From Vulcanisaeta souniana JCM 11219 (GTDB taxonomy: Archaea; Thermoproteota; Thermoprotei; Thermoproteales; Thermocladiaceae), in contig NZ_AP026830.1 in NCBI RefSeq assembly GCF_026000775.1, forward strand, positions 558,001 to 622,000: 64,000 bases of DNA, in the 5' to 3' direction. The notes beneath the pieces are model-generated. The model worked only from the letters and a program-made list of their open reading frames with translations. It was not told the origin of the DNA and did not search any database. Positions within the stretch are counted from its first letter, which is position 1. Every line of letters begins with the position of its first letter. This document shows, in pieces, positions 32,993 through 40,833 of the stretch. The translations under genes and the position numbers were made by a program.

Positions 32993-33583
32993 ATGAAGGA
33001 CAATAACCTGGAAGACCTAATACCTGGTATGCTTATTGCCGCATTTGGGTTAACCATTATAATAATAGTCCTGGTTATAATACCGATTAACATAACCAAT
33101 AGTTTACCAATTGTTAAAGGGCAAACATGGTATGTAACCAATAGGACAACTGAAGTACTTATAATAAATGCCACGCGTCCAATCAATGTAAACGTAACAG
33201 CTGTAAATGCGTACTTCAGAGCAGCCGTTGTACCATTCACACAGGCACCCACGCTATCATCACGTAAACAACTAATAATACTTGCATACCCATACTGGTC
33301 CTTTTACAGGGCTAATCTATCCAATCTAGGGCTCATAAGGCTCACAAGTAATCACGCGAAAATTATAATAAACTTAAACCAAGGCCAGGCATTGATCATA
33401 TGGTTATATAGAATCACCCCACCAAATGCGACAATTTACCTCACCATGCAGTATAGAGGGCGCCCACCATTAATGAAAGGATATATCCCCTTAACAACAC
33501 AATTATTCATGTCATCACTAGGTGTATTTCTGGTAATAATCGGAATTGTAATGATCATATTGCCAAGAATACGAAACAAATAG
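32993..33583 (+). CDS. two-TM surface-exposed protein, paralogue of the next gene
   Basis: A membrane protein of about 196 residues from ATG 32993 (MKDNNLEDL). GTG 32966 would add nine residues. An N-terminal helix (about residues 11-36) and a C-terminal helix (about 172-191) flank an extracellular beta-rich domain with several N-glycosylation-type sites. The segment NVTAVNAYFRAAVVPF aligns with LTAINAYFKIAIVPV in the following gene. Both proteins end their domain with a Gly-x-x-Leu-x-x-Trp-Pro/Leu-Tyr strand, so they are tandem paralogues. The function is unknown. They lie next to the divergent HTH-surface protein operon. Confidence 0.7.
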   Translation: MKDNNLEDLIPGMLIAAFGLTIIIIVLVIIPINITNSLPIVKGQTWYVTNRTTEVLIINATRPINVNVTAVNAYFRAAVVPFTQAPTLSSRKQLIILAYPYWSFYRANLSNLGLIRLTSNHAKIIINLNQGQALIIWLYRITPPNATIYLTMQYRGRPPLMKGYIPLTTQLFMSSLGVFLVIIGIVMIILPRIRNK

Positions 33584-33642
33584 CGTGTACAAACTCTCTT
33601 AGGAAGTGCAAGATTTTTAAATAATAGAAAAGGCTCAGCATA

Positions 33643-34227
33643 ATGAGCCATTCAAGGCCCCTTAGTAAGGTATTGGCGCTTGTTTTTGGCGTTATACTCA
33701 TGGCGATAGGTGTTGCCGTGATCCTTGGTATGCTCTTCCTCATACCCATGTACATGATAGTCAAGCCGGTAGCTATTTTGGGTGGTTCATCATCATTCAC
33801 GATCACAAACAATTCAGTCGTACTTACCATAACGGTATCAGCACCCACAAGAATAACACTAACGGCAATTAACGCATATTTCAAGATAGCCATTGTACCA
33901 GTATCATCATTATTGCCATTCAACGATACGTACCAATCATCGTTCTTTACCCATTGGGTTAATTTATCGATGGTTCATGGCGTAAACTTTACGGGCAATT
34001 ACACAAGTATAACGACTGAGTTAAGGCCAGGCTATGTATTGTTGGTGTGGCCGTATCAAGTAAATTCAACCTATGCATTATTATCGTGTGATTATAGGCA
34101 ATCATTAACATACAGCCAGCAGACCGCAGGTAATCCAGCGGTCTTACTATTACTTATACCGCCGTTACTAATATGTACTGCTTTATTATTTGGTGGGATT
34201 GTGCTAATTAGATGGTCAAGGAAATAA
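33643..34227 (+). CDS. two-TM surface-exposed protein, paralogue of the preceding gene
   Basis: A 194-residue protein with the same plan as its neighbour: an N-terminal membrane helix (about residues 9-37), an external beta-rich domain containing LTAINAYFKIAIVPV, and a C-terminal membrane helix (about 165-188) with a basic end. The TATA element ATTTTTAAATAA (about 33612-33623) is about 25 bases before the ATG, so it has its own leaderless transcript. The family is unrecognised and the function is unknown. Confidence 0.72.
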   Translation: MSHSRPLSKVLALVFGVILMAIGVAVILGMLFLIPMYMIVKPVAILGGSSSFTITNNSVVLTITVSAPTRITLTAINAYFKIAIVPVSSLLPFNDTYQSSFFTHWVNLSMVHGVNFTGNYTSITTELRPGYVLLVWPYQVNSTYALLSCDYRQSLTYSQQTAGNPAVLLLLIPPLLICTALLFGGIVLIRWSRK

Positions 34228-34266
34228 GTCCAGGTAATTACCTAATGACCGCAAGAGGGACCTTGC

Positions 34267-35040
34267 CTACTTTGCCAATTTATAGCGAGGCCTTGGGTAT
34301 AATACGATTACCCTACTGGGCCTTCCTGATGTTTCATGGGTAATTACCCTGACATACTTACCTGCCCTTCTCATTGCCCCGCCTAGCTCCTCCTGTGTCG
34401 GTCTCCTCCATGGTGTGCCTGGTTTTGGTATCAATGGGTCAATTATTAGGACTGGGTCCCTCACAATACTTGCCAGGTATTTCGCGATTTCCTCAATGTC
34501 TTCAACATCGTTTAAGCCAGGTATTAACACGGTTTCGAAGATAACCCTTACATTATCCTCAATTAATCGCCTTATGTTCCTTAGGATAGGTTCGAGGAGC
34601 TTTCCAGTGTATTTAATGTGCTTATTTGGATCAAGGGTTTTAATTCCAACAACAGTCTCGCAATTAATGCACTGCCTCAGTTCGTTAAGTAATTCACCAC
34701 TTATTTCATAGGCATTCGTCAGTATTCTTGTCCTTAACTTTCTATTTCTTAAATCCCTGATTATCATTGGTAATGCGGGATCAATCGTCGGCTCCTCACC
34801 CCCAAGAACGGCCTCCTCTAAACCATAATTCGTTATTGCATAATTGATTATTTCTAGAAATTCATCCATGCTTAATAATCCTTGAAACTTCAATCTGGCC
34901 AGTTCATTATTGTTTAGGTGATGATCCCATGGAGTCAGCCTCCTTATGCACCATGGGCAGGTAAAATTACATCCTAGGAATTGTACGTAGGCTGAGCGTA
35001 TGTCTACGTAATACGTTATGTGACTAATCCTTGTACTCAC
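34267..35040 (-). CDS. radical SAM protein, PFL-activating-enzyme-like
   Basis: A 257-residue radical SAM enzyme. The cluster motif CNFTCPWC (CX3CX2C, near residue 24) is followed by the SAM-binding LGGEEPTIDP and a TIM-barrel of the pyruvate-formate-lyase-activating type. The archaeal members of this subgroup are often uncharacterised glycyl-radical-like activases or modification enzymes. The substrate is unknown. It starts at GTG 35040, about 26 bases after a TATA element (ATATTTAAAAATAGG), so it is leaderless. No glycyl-radical enzyme gene is seen nearby. Confidence 0.85.
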   Translation of the reverse strand: MSTRISHITYYVDIRSAYVQFLGCNFTCPWCIRRLTPWDHHLNNNELARLKFQGLLSMDEFLEIINYAITNYGLEEAVLGGEEPTIDPALPMIIRDLRNRKLRTRILTNAYEISGELLNELRQCINCETVVGIKTLDPNKHIKYTGKLLEPILRNIRRLIEDNVRVIFETVLIPGLNDVEDIEEIAKYLASIVRDPVLIIDPLIPKPGTPWRRPTQEELGGAMRRAGKYVRVITHETSGRPSRVIVLYPRPRYKLAK

Positions 35041-35164
35041 ATGGTTGGTTAGGAATCCTATTTTTAAATATGGCCATTAAAAATTAATAATGCATTAAAT
35101 TAAACCTTATTTTGATGCTGATGACTTGCCCAACTGATGAATGATGTGGCTTTAGGGGCTGGAC

Positions 35165-35998
35165 TTAGACCATTGGTTCTGCGTCAGTACTCTTCAGTGC
35201 TGAAATGGCTAACTCCTTATCATACTGGGGCTTATTACCGGCAACACCAATGGCGAATAATGAACCCTGTAACTTAAAGGGTATTCCACCAGCCGTCACT
35301 GTCAACCGCTCATTCCAACAAACACCATACTCAATACCCACCTCATTCATTATGGAATCTGATGAGACTCTAAAGGCTACTGCTGTCCAGGCCCTATCGC
35401 GTGAGACCTCAATATAGCCATAGGGAGTCCCATCCATCCTATAGATCAATACCGGCCATCCCCACTCATCAGCTATTGTTATAACCACTGGACGCAGCTT
35501 CTTCTCTATGACATAGTTGATCACAGCATCTGCCACCCTCCTTAATGACCTAAGTCCATCCTCGCCGGCGAAGTCTATATGATCCTCCCTATAAAATGCG
35601 CTCAACCCCGCCTGTGCTATTGCCTCATCCTCCTCAGCAGAGCCACCACTATGCCCTATACCACCAATAACCCTATTGCCCGAGACCACGGGTACTGAGC
35701 CGGGTATTATCGTGAGCCTACCACCATACTTAACATTAAGTCTCCAACCCTGACCCCTCGTAATAACCTCAAGAACTCTAGCTGATGTTTTCATTGTTGC
35801 TGCAGTCCAGGCCTTGTCAATTGCTATATCGAAGGTCGCGGGTGGGCCATTGTCCCTACGTTCAACCGCAATTACATGACCACCCTCATCAACCACGGCA
35901 AAACTACCTGGTGGCACCTTATTATCCTGGGCATACCTAATCATTGCATTAATCATCTTCTTCGCGATATCTAGAGTTAAGAATCTTGGTACGCTCAT
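35165..35998 (-). CDS. tandem GlcG/HbpS-domain protein (DUF336 duplicated)
   Basis: A 277-residue protein made of two GlcG/HbpS domains. The first runs about residues 8-135 (AKKMINAMIRYAQDNKVPPGSFAVVDEGGHVIAVERRDN...IAIDKAWTAATMKTS). The second runs about 150-270 (VADAVINYVIEKKLRPVVITIADEWGWPVLIYRMDG...RDRAWTAVAFRVS). Single-domain relatives are encoded with glycolate or diol oxidation genes or bind haem or cobalamin. The start ATG overlaps the stop of the upstream FAD oxidase by four bases (ATGA), so the two are translated together. The exact role is unknown, but an accessory or cofactor function for the oxidase is likely. Confidence 0.85.
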   Translation of the reverse strand: MSVPRFLTLDIAKKMINAMIRYAQDNKVPPGSFAVVDEGGHVIAVERRDNGPPATFDIAIDKAWTAATMKTSARVLEVITRGQGWRLNVKYGGRLTIIPGSVPVVSGNRVIGGIGHSGGSAEEDEAIAQAGLSAFYREDHIDFAGEDGLRSLRRVADAVINYVIEKKLRPVVITIADEWGWPVLIYRMDGTPYGYIEVSRDRAWTAVAFRVSSDSIMNEVGIEYGVCWNERLTVTAGGIPFKLQGSLFAIGVAGNKPQYDKELAISALKSTDAEPMV

Positions 35999-37209
35999 GA
36001 TGATACACCCCTCCTAGCCCTTGGGTCAAAACCCTTCTTAGGCTCAAGCCTAAGTCCCGACTGTATTAATAACTCAATTACCTTCTTACCGAGCATTGGT
36101 GATGCTGATACACCGGCAGGACCGAGCACTATGTTGATCCAGTTAGGCACGTAATCAGGTATGTCAACTACAAAGTCATGCCAACCAGTATCTGCGTTTG
36201 TGTATGCCATGAACCCTGTGAATGACTTAACGATATGTCTTTCAAAGGGTATTTCTGGGAATAATTCCTTAGCAACCTTAATATTATGATTAACGGCTTC
36301 CTCGCGAACAGCCTTATCACTCTTATATGTGAGTTCTAGGTAAATACCTGATCTGGCGAAACCATAAATATTAGGTAATACGGCCTTTACATGGGGTAAA
36401 TCCTCCATCCTAGGTAGTACGTGTACCTCATGACTTATTAATTTACCAACCTCCTCATCAAAGTCTGTTAATGTACCCTTCAACGGAACTATTGAGAAGT
36501 TCCTTGCACTAACCATCTCAGCAACTCTATCAACCTCAATACCGGAGGCATTAATCACAAAGGTTGACTTAATGATTAATCCCTGCCTAGTATAGATACT
36601 ATACGTTATACCTTGTCTTTCAATCTTAGTAACTTCCTGTTTAAGTAAGAACTCAACACCATTAGCCTTAGCATTCTCAGCAAGAGCCTTGGCAACCTTA
36701 ATCGGGTCTATAATGCATAGATTTGGGTCATGTAGTGCGCCCAAGGCGTTCGGCATAACATATGGCTCCATATCCAGAAGTTGCTTTCTATTCACAAACT
36801 CGAGGGGTTGAAAACTACCCTCAGGAATGTAATAAGGCGCATTTGGTTCAAGTGAGGACTTGAACGCCCTTGAGTAAAGCCTTAGGTATCTCTTGAAATC
36901 AGCCTTATCCCTAATTAGCCAAAGACCACCAACCCTCTTCAATGGAAAGTTCAGTTCATCAGCAAGTTTCGGCCAAAGCGGTATGCTCTTAATATTCAAT
37001 TCAGCATGGAGCGTACCTGGCCTGAATGACAGAGAATCGCCACCTTGACAGACCAAGTTATGGTTTGTTGATGTACTTTCTAGACCAACATCGTCATGCA
37101 TATCAATAACAGCAACATTAATGCTGTATTGAGACAACTCACGAGCTATGGACACACCGGCAATACCACCACCAATAATCGCAACATCAAAATTAAGTGG
37201 TTCCAGCAT
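35995..37209 (-). CDS. FAD-dependent oxidoreductase, DAO family (2-hydroxyacid or glycerol-3-phosphate dehydrogenase-like)
   Basis: A 404-residue flavoprotein. The Rossmann motif is VAIIGGGIAGVSIARELS (near residue 9). The second FAD-binding segment is NASGIEVDRVAEM, and there is a late GPAGVSASPMLGKKV. The family (DAO; glycine oxidase, L-2-hydroxyglutarate oxidase, GlpA-like) oxidises amines or 2-hydroxyacids. The substrate is not determined. The coupling to a GlcG-type protein suggests glycolate, lactate or a related hydroxyacid. It is the first gene of the pair, with TATA-like TTATTTAATAA about 20 bases upstream of the ATG. Confidence 0.85.
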   Translation of the reverse strand: MLEPLNFDVAIIGGGIAGVSIARELSQYSINVAVIDMHDDVGLESTSTNHNLVCQGGDSLSFRPGTLHAELNIKSIPLWPKLADELNFPLKRVGGLWLIRDKADFKRYLRLYSRAFKSSLEPNAPYYIPEGSFQPLEFVNRKQLLDMEPYVMPNALGALHDPNLCIIDPIKVAKALAENAKANGVEFLLKQEVTKIERQGITYSIYTRQGLIIKSTFVINASGIEVDRVAEMVSARNFSIVPLKGTLTDFDEEVGKLISHEVHVLPRMEDLPHVKAVLPNIYGFARSGIYLELTYKSDKAVREEAVNHNIKVAKELFPEIPFERHIVKSFTGFMAYTNADTGWHDFVVDIPDYVPNWINIVLGPAGVSASPMLGKKVIELLIQSGLRLEPKKGFDPRARRGVSS

Positions 37210-37273
37210 ATGTATTTGTGCTTATTTTAGTTATTAAATAATGTGAATAAAGGAACTATATATTTAATGAGGT

Positions 37274-38206
37274 TCACGCACTGGAATAAACTAAGTACTT
37301 AATGCCGTTGAACACAACCTCTTTTGTGAAGTTCCTTATTTCATCAAGAATCGACATATCCAAGTTATTCCTCTTAATGACATCCATTACCTGCTCGATA
37401 GTCATTGGTTGTATCTTAAGGATGCCTAACAAACTATTTACTGGATCATCCATATCTATATGAAACTCCCCTCTCTCAATATAATCTATTATGAAAATCC
37501 TATCACTATTCACATACCTCGAAAGCACCCTAGCAAGATTAATTAGTACATCGGATGCTGGTGGTTTAACCCAGGACTCAGCCGGCGGTCTTGTTGGCGC
37601 CATCATATAAACCCTATCCGGCTTATATCTTCTTAGGATGTTACCTATGCGCTCCATTTCATCCTCATTATCATTAACCCCCTGCACAAGCATTACCTCG
37701 GTCCATATTTGCCCACTAAACACCTCACGGAATCTCTCAATACCCTCTATGAACATATCAAAGGTTATATCCCTATGAGGCCTATTGATCAGCCTAAATG
37801 TTTTCTCTCTCCCTGCATCAGTACTTACCTTAACCACATCCAATTCACTTAACCAAGACCTGACCCTTTCATCAATTAACTTAGCCCCATTAGTCAATAT
37901 TGCCAATGGCTTAACCTGGTTATTCTTAGCCCATTGTATTAGCTTTCCAAGCCCAGCATATAATGTTGGTTCCCCATCACCAATAAATGTTAAATAATCA
38001 TACTCCCTGGTCCTTACAGCCAACCCTAACTCCTTAATTATATCCTCAGGTGGGTAAAACATCCTCAAGTCATTTATTACGTACCTTGTCCTGCCAAGTT
38101 GACAATATATGCAGTTGAAATTACAGTACTTAAGCGGGACAACATTGACACCCAATGATCTACCCAATCTACGTGAAGGTACAGGCCCAAAGACATGATT
38201 AGCCAT
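37274..38206 (-). CDS. radical SAM protein, UPF0026 family
   Basis: A 310-residue radical SAM protein. It starts with FGPVPSRRLGRSLGVNVVPLKYCNFNCIYCQLGRT, the full diagnostic signature of the UPF0026 family with its CX3CX2C cluster. It is followed by LTFIGDGEPTL and AILTNGAKLIDERVR, the SAM-binding and barrel strands. The C-terminal 80 residues form a helical extension (IQPMTIEQVMDVIKRNNL) that looks HTH-like. The function of the family is unknown. It stands alone, with TATA-like sequence near 38230-38240. Confidence 0.9.
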   Translation of the reverse strand: MANHVFGPVPSRRLGRSLGVNVVPLKYCNFNCIYCQLGRTRYVINDLRMFYPPEDIIKELGLAVRTREYDYLTFIGDGEPTLYAGLGKLIQWAKNNQVKPLAILTNGAKLIDERVRSWLSELDVVKVSTDAGREKTFRLINRPHRDITFDMFIEGIERFREVFSGQIWTEVMLVQGVNDNEDEMERIGNILRRYKPDRVYMMAPTRPPAESWVKPPASDVLINLARVLSRYVNSDRIFIIDYIERGEFHIDMDDPVNSLLGILKIQPMTIEQVMDVIKRNNLDMSILDEIRNFTKEVVFNGIKYLVYSSA

Positions 38207-38476
38207 GTTAACATCTAGGGTACTAGCATTTATTAAAAATACTTTATTAAACGTTGTACTTCTATTTCTAATTAATTAGTAATTGAATATAAATATAAAA
38301 TCACTGAAATCAATAGCTCTTTCTACACCTGAATTCATAGTTAGCTGTATAATCCTAGAGTAATACAAATAAAATATGTATAATGTACTATTATTAGAAA
38401 GGGAATCTAAATATTAATTGTTATTGCTTAAAGAGTATTCGTAAGTTTTTAGGAAGGTTCTTTATGAGATATATTG

Positions 38477-38623
38477 ATGATTAGCCTAAGGACTGAGGTT
38501 TCAGAAAGGATCTACCGAGAGGCAATGATGTCATGCCTAAAGCCCTGGTACACTGATGATTGCCACAGCTGTAAGTCTGAGTTCTCAATGTGTCTATCGA
38601 ACTACTTATCGCTACTGAACTAG
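38477..38623 (+). CDS. Cys-rich 48-residue microprotein
   Basis: The open frame from ATG 38477 encodes 48 residues with four cysteines in the pattern C-X8-C-X2-C-X6-C (CLKPWYTDDCHSCKSEFSMC), suggesting a zinc- or iron-sulfur-binding fold or a disulfide knot. A TATA-like GTTTTTAGG (about 38445-38453) lies about 28 bases before the ATG, consistent with a leaderless transcript. A second promoter follows before the next gene, so it may be transcribed alone. The family is not recognised. The 270 bases to its left (38207-38476) are AT-rich and hold no other gene that I can see. Confidence 0.55.
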   Translation: MISLRTEVSERIYREAMMSCLKPWYTDDCHSCKSEFSMCLSNYLSLLN

Positions 38624-38660
38624 GGCAATACTTAAAGTCATTAAATATTAAAGTCAACCC

Positions 38661-39116
38661 GTGTCTTACATATTTCCAAGCGAGGAATGGGTTAAGGCAT
38701 TATGCTTAAGCCTTAATAACGATAAGGAATTCCTTGGTGCAATCAATGGCTGGAATATAGAGGTTCTACTCGTAGGCAAGAACCTAAGTAATGAGGTCAT
38801 TAAATACCTAAGTAGTACGTATGGAACCAGCGATATTAAGATGATAGGTATTCTCCTTAAATTCAACAACTCATGCAAGGAGGTCTCCCTACTGATAAAC
38901 CCTGAAATTAATAATTATCATAACGTAGTAATAGCAGACTACGATATATGGCTCAAGGTACTAGATGGACTAAATGATCCAGTAACCACAATGCTCAGCA
39001 TGTTCAAGAAGCTGGAGGTCAGGGGTAGTATGATGACCCTCGTTAGACTTGCCGCTAATACAATATCCCCGATGGCTAAGGTCATAAGGAGAATACCAAC
39101 AAAAATATTGAGATAA
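38661..39116 (+). CDS. SCP-2 sterol-transfer-like protein
   Basis: A 151-residue protein. The segment VVIADYDIWLKVLDGLNDPVTTMLSMFKKLEVRGSMMTLVRL is the central element of SCP-2/UbiJ-like lipid-binding domains. The N-terminal half carries YIFPSEEWVKALCLSLNNDKEF and beta strands typical of the fold. It starts at GTG 38661, with a TATA-like CATTAAATATTAAAG about 17-25 bases upstream. A lipid- or hydrophobic-ligand-carrier role is inferred. It sits 38 bases after the Cys-rich microprotein and converges on a small HTH gene. Confidence 0.75.
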   Translation: MSYIFPSEEWVKALCLSLNNDKEFLGAINGWNIEVLLVGKNLSNEVIKYLSSTYGTSDIKMIGILLKFNNSCKEVSLLINPEINNYHNVVIADYDIWLKVLDGLNDPVTTMLSMFKKLEVRGSMMTLVRLAANTISPMAKVIRRIPTKILR

Positions 39117-39147
39117 TTTTTAATCGAAGACACCACTAGACTAATTA

Positions 39148-39480
39148 TTACCAGTCCCACCAGTGTCTCCTACCGCCGTGCCATCCTCCGTAGAACCAAC
39201 CCCAACCTGGACCCCATGGTCCAGGAGGCGATTGGTATGGATAACTCGCATACCAACTCTTGAGGTTCTTGCCAAGATCCGTCAGTTCTACATATTCCTC
39301 ATTACCCTCCTTAACGACTCTTATCAAACCAGCCATTTGCAGGGCACTTATTGCATAGTCAAAGGCAGCGCCGTAGAGTGGTACCTTGCCTCTTAAATCA
39401 CTGATCTTTACCTTATCCGTTATTTGGTTCAGTATTATCCAGGTACCCCATCTAGTTATGCCGAACATTTTTCTTACCAA
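39148..39480 (-). CDS. small winged-helix protein with Trp/Gly/His-rich tail
   Basis: A 110-residue protein. Residues about 5-72 form a winged helix (WGTWIILNQITDKVKISDLRGKVPLYGAAFDYAISALQMAGLIRVVKEGNEEYVELTDLGKNL). The last 35 residues are an unusual Pro/Gly/Trp/His-rich tail (PPGPWGPGWGWFYGGWHGG then RRHWWDW). The frame opens at TTG 39480, about 25 bases after a TATA element, so a leaderless TTG start is possible. ATG 39468 is the alternative. An inverted repeat covers the start, suggesting autoregulation. The tail composition suggests metal or membrane-surface binding, which is speculative. Confidence 0.75.
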   Translation of the reverse strand: MVRKMFGITRWGTWIILNQITDKVKISDLRGKVPLYGAAFDYAISALQMAGLIRVVKEGNEEYVELTDLGKNLKSWYASYPYQSPPGPWGPGWGWFYGGWHGGRRHWWDW

Positions 39481-39498
39481 TATCGTTTCTGATATCGG
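39477..39498. promoter_or_regulatory. inverted repeat over the start of the small HTH gene
   Basis: CCAATATC-GTTTCT-GATATCGG gives 8-bp arms with one mismatch. Directly beside it (39499-39508) is the minus-strand TATA element GTTTTTAAAT. The repeat overlaps the predicted transcription and translation start of the HTH gene ending at 39480. It is an operator candidate, probably for the gene's own product. Confidence 0.55.
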
Positions 39499-39636
39499 AT
39501 TTAAAAACCTTTCTCTTCCATTGTCTCACTGAACGGTTATTGCTTATGAATGCATTTGAATAGATTTGATAAATTTTCAATTTACCAATAACATCAGCAG
39601 GAAAATATGCCCTGCATTATCAATTATGATAAATCA

Positions 39637-40386
39637 CTACTTTAGCCTCTGAATATCAATTGGTGTGCACGGTATTGGTAATATTACACTAACGTTCTGC
39701 GTGTCATTAAATACCGGGGAATCTATATAATAATGTATTGGCATTAAGTACCTAACACCAGCGTTTTTGGCGATCTTTATGGCGTCACTAGTTGTTGAGT
39801 GCCCATGCAGGTGCGAAATATCCTCAGCGCCTGGATTTCCTGACGTTTCATGTATAAGTAATGTGCATCCCCTAGCCAGATTCGCAACATTCGTGGACGG
39901 TCTAGTGTCACTGCTATACGTAATACATGATCCATTAAATTCCTCGATCCTGAAGGCGAGTGAAGGTACCGTGTGGTCCGTGGATGCTGCGGATATTTTA
40001 TAATCATGATTTATGATCACGGTCATTGGTTCAGGGCTTAAATCAATTGGGTGGAACTCAACAGCGGATACGTACTGAGGTATTCCAAGGGTATCAAAGA
40101 GCCTAGGTAGGTCCACGTCCCTGGGGCCATAGACCTTGAGAATTTTGCCAATTGACCTTGCATACAGGGCAATCGTTGAAAGCCCCATTATATGATCCCC
40201 GTGCCTATGCGTTAATAGTACAAGATCTATTTTATCCACATCAAAACCACACATCCTTAATGCTCTGTACGTGCATTCACCAGCATCAATTAATATCCTT
40301 GAATTACCAACTTCCACAATAAGGGACGTATTGCCGAGCAAGGGATTTGAGATCCAGCCACCAATACCAAGCGGTATTACCCTCAC
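39637..40386 (-). CDS. MBL-fold hydrolase, RNase Z-like
   Basis: A 249-residue metallo-beta-lactamase-fold protein. The first metal motif THRHGDHIMGL is followed by a second ligand set in ASTDHTVPSLAFRIEE, then YSSDTRPSTNVANLARG. The ELAC-type exosite/histidine region HETSGNPGAEDISHLHGHST and PIHYY also match. This order matches RNase Z (ELAC) and close relatives. The length is shorter than the usual 300 residues and the exosite arm is minimal, so it may be a non-tRNase paralogue. It starts at GTG 40386. Its tRNA 3'-end processing role would be redundant where CCA is encoded. Confidence 0.78.
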   Translation of the reverse strand: MRVIPLGIGGWISNPLLGNTSLIVEVGNSRILIDAGECTYRALRMCGFDVDKIDLVLLTHRHGDHIMGLSTIALYARSIGKILKVYGPRDVDLPRLFDTLGIPQYVSAVEFHPIDLSPEPMTVIINHDYKISAASTDHTVPSLAFRIEEFNGSCITYSSDTRPSTNVANLARGCTLLIHETSGNPGAEDISHLHGHSTTSDAIKIAKNAGVRYLMPIHYYIDSPVFNDTQNVSVILPIPCTPIDIQRLK

Positions 40387-40482
40387 AGATAAGCGATCAT
40401 TATTTACCTTTATTAAAGTAATGGGCTGAAACCCACTGCCAATGATTAAATCACGCCCTGGGCACTTGAAGACCTCTCAAGG

Positions 40483-40803
40483 TTAGACTAGGAAAACCAG
40501 TTCAAGGATTGCGAAAATGGCGCCAATGAAGGTCCACCAAGTAAACACTAGATTAAGGGCTGCAACAACAATACCTAAGGTCCTAGTCTCTGAATCGCTT
40601 GGTCTTGATAGGAGTAGGATGCCGGCACCTAGATTCAATGCTGCGAATGCTATTGCAATGAGTGTCAACGCCCAAGCAAACGTAGTTAGTATGCTGGATA
40701 TTGGCACTAATATTATTGACATAATTCCAAGGAATAATACAGGCATCAGTAGGAATACCCCGGTAACCAGCATCAATACACCTGCAACCCTGGGCTCGCT
40801 CAT
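40483..40803 (-). CDS. small integral membrane protein
   Basis: A 106-residue protein with three or four hydrophobic segments and no recognised domain (VAGVLMLVTGVFLLMPVLF, ILTTFAWALTLIAIAFAALNLGAGILLL, TLGIVVAALNLVFTWWTFIGAIFAILELVFLV). ATG 40803 is preferred over 40815 because a TATA element (AGTATATAAATCG, about 40838-40826) lies about 26 bases before it. The TATA overlaps the end of the upstream epimerase gene, so the two share a strand but not a transcript. The function is unknown. Confidence 0.7.
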   Translation of the reverse strand: MSEPRVAGVLMLVTGVFLLMPVLFLGIMSIILVPISSILTTFAWALTLIAIAFAALNLGAGILLLSRPSDSETRTLGIVVAALNLVFTWWTFIGAIFAILELVFLV

Positions 40804-40833
40804 CGATATAAACAAAACCAGCGATTTATATAC

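Noticed and set aside
35118-35140. Two CTGATGA boxes 16 bases apart, resembling C and C' boxes of a C/D guide RNA
   Set aside because: The first base of each box is not a purine and no terminal D box (CTGA) follows at the right distance.
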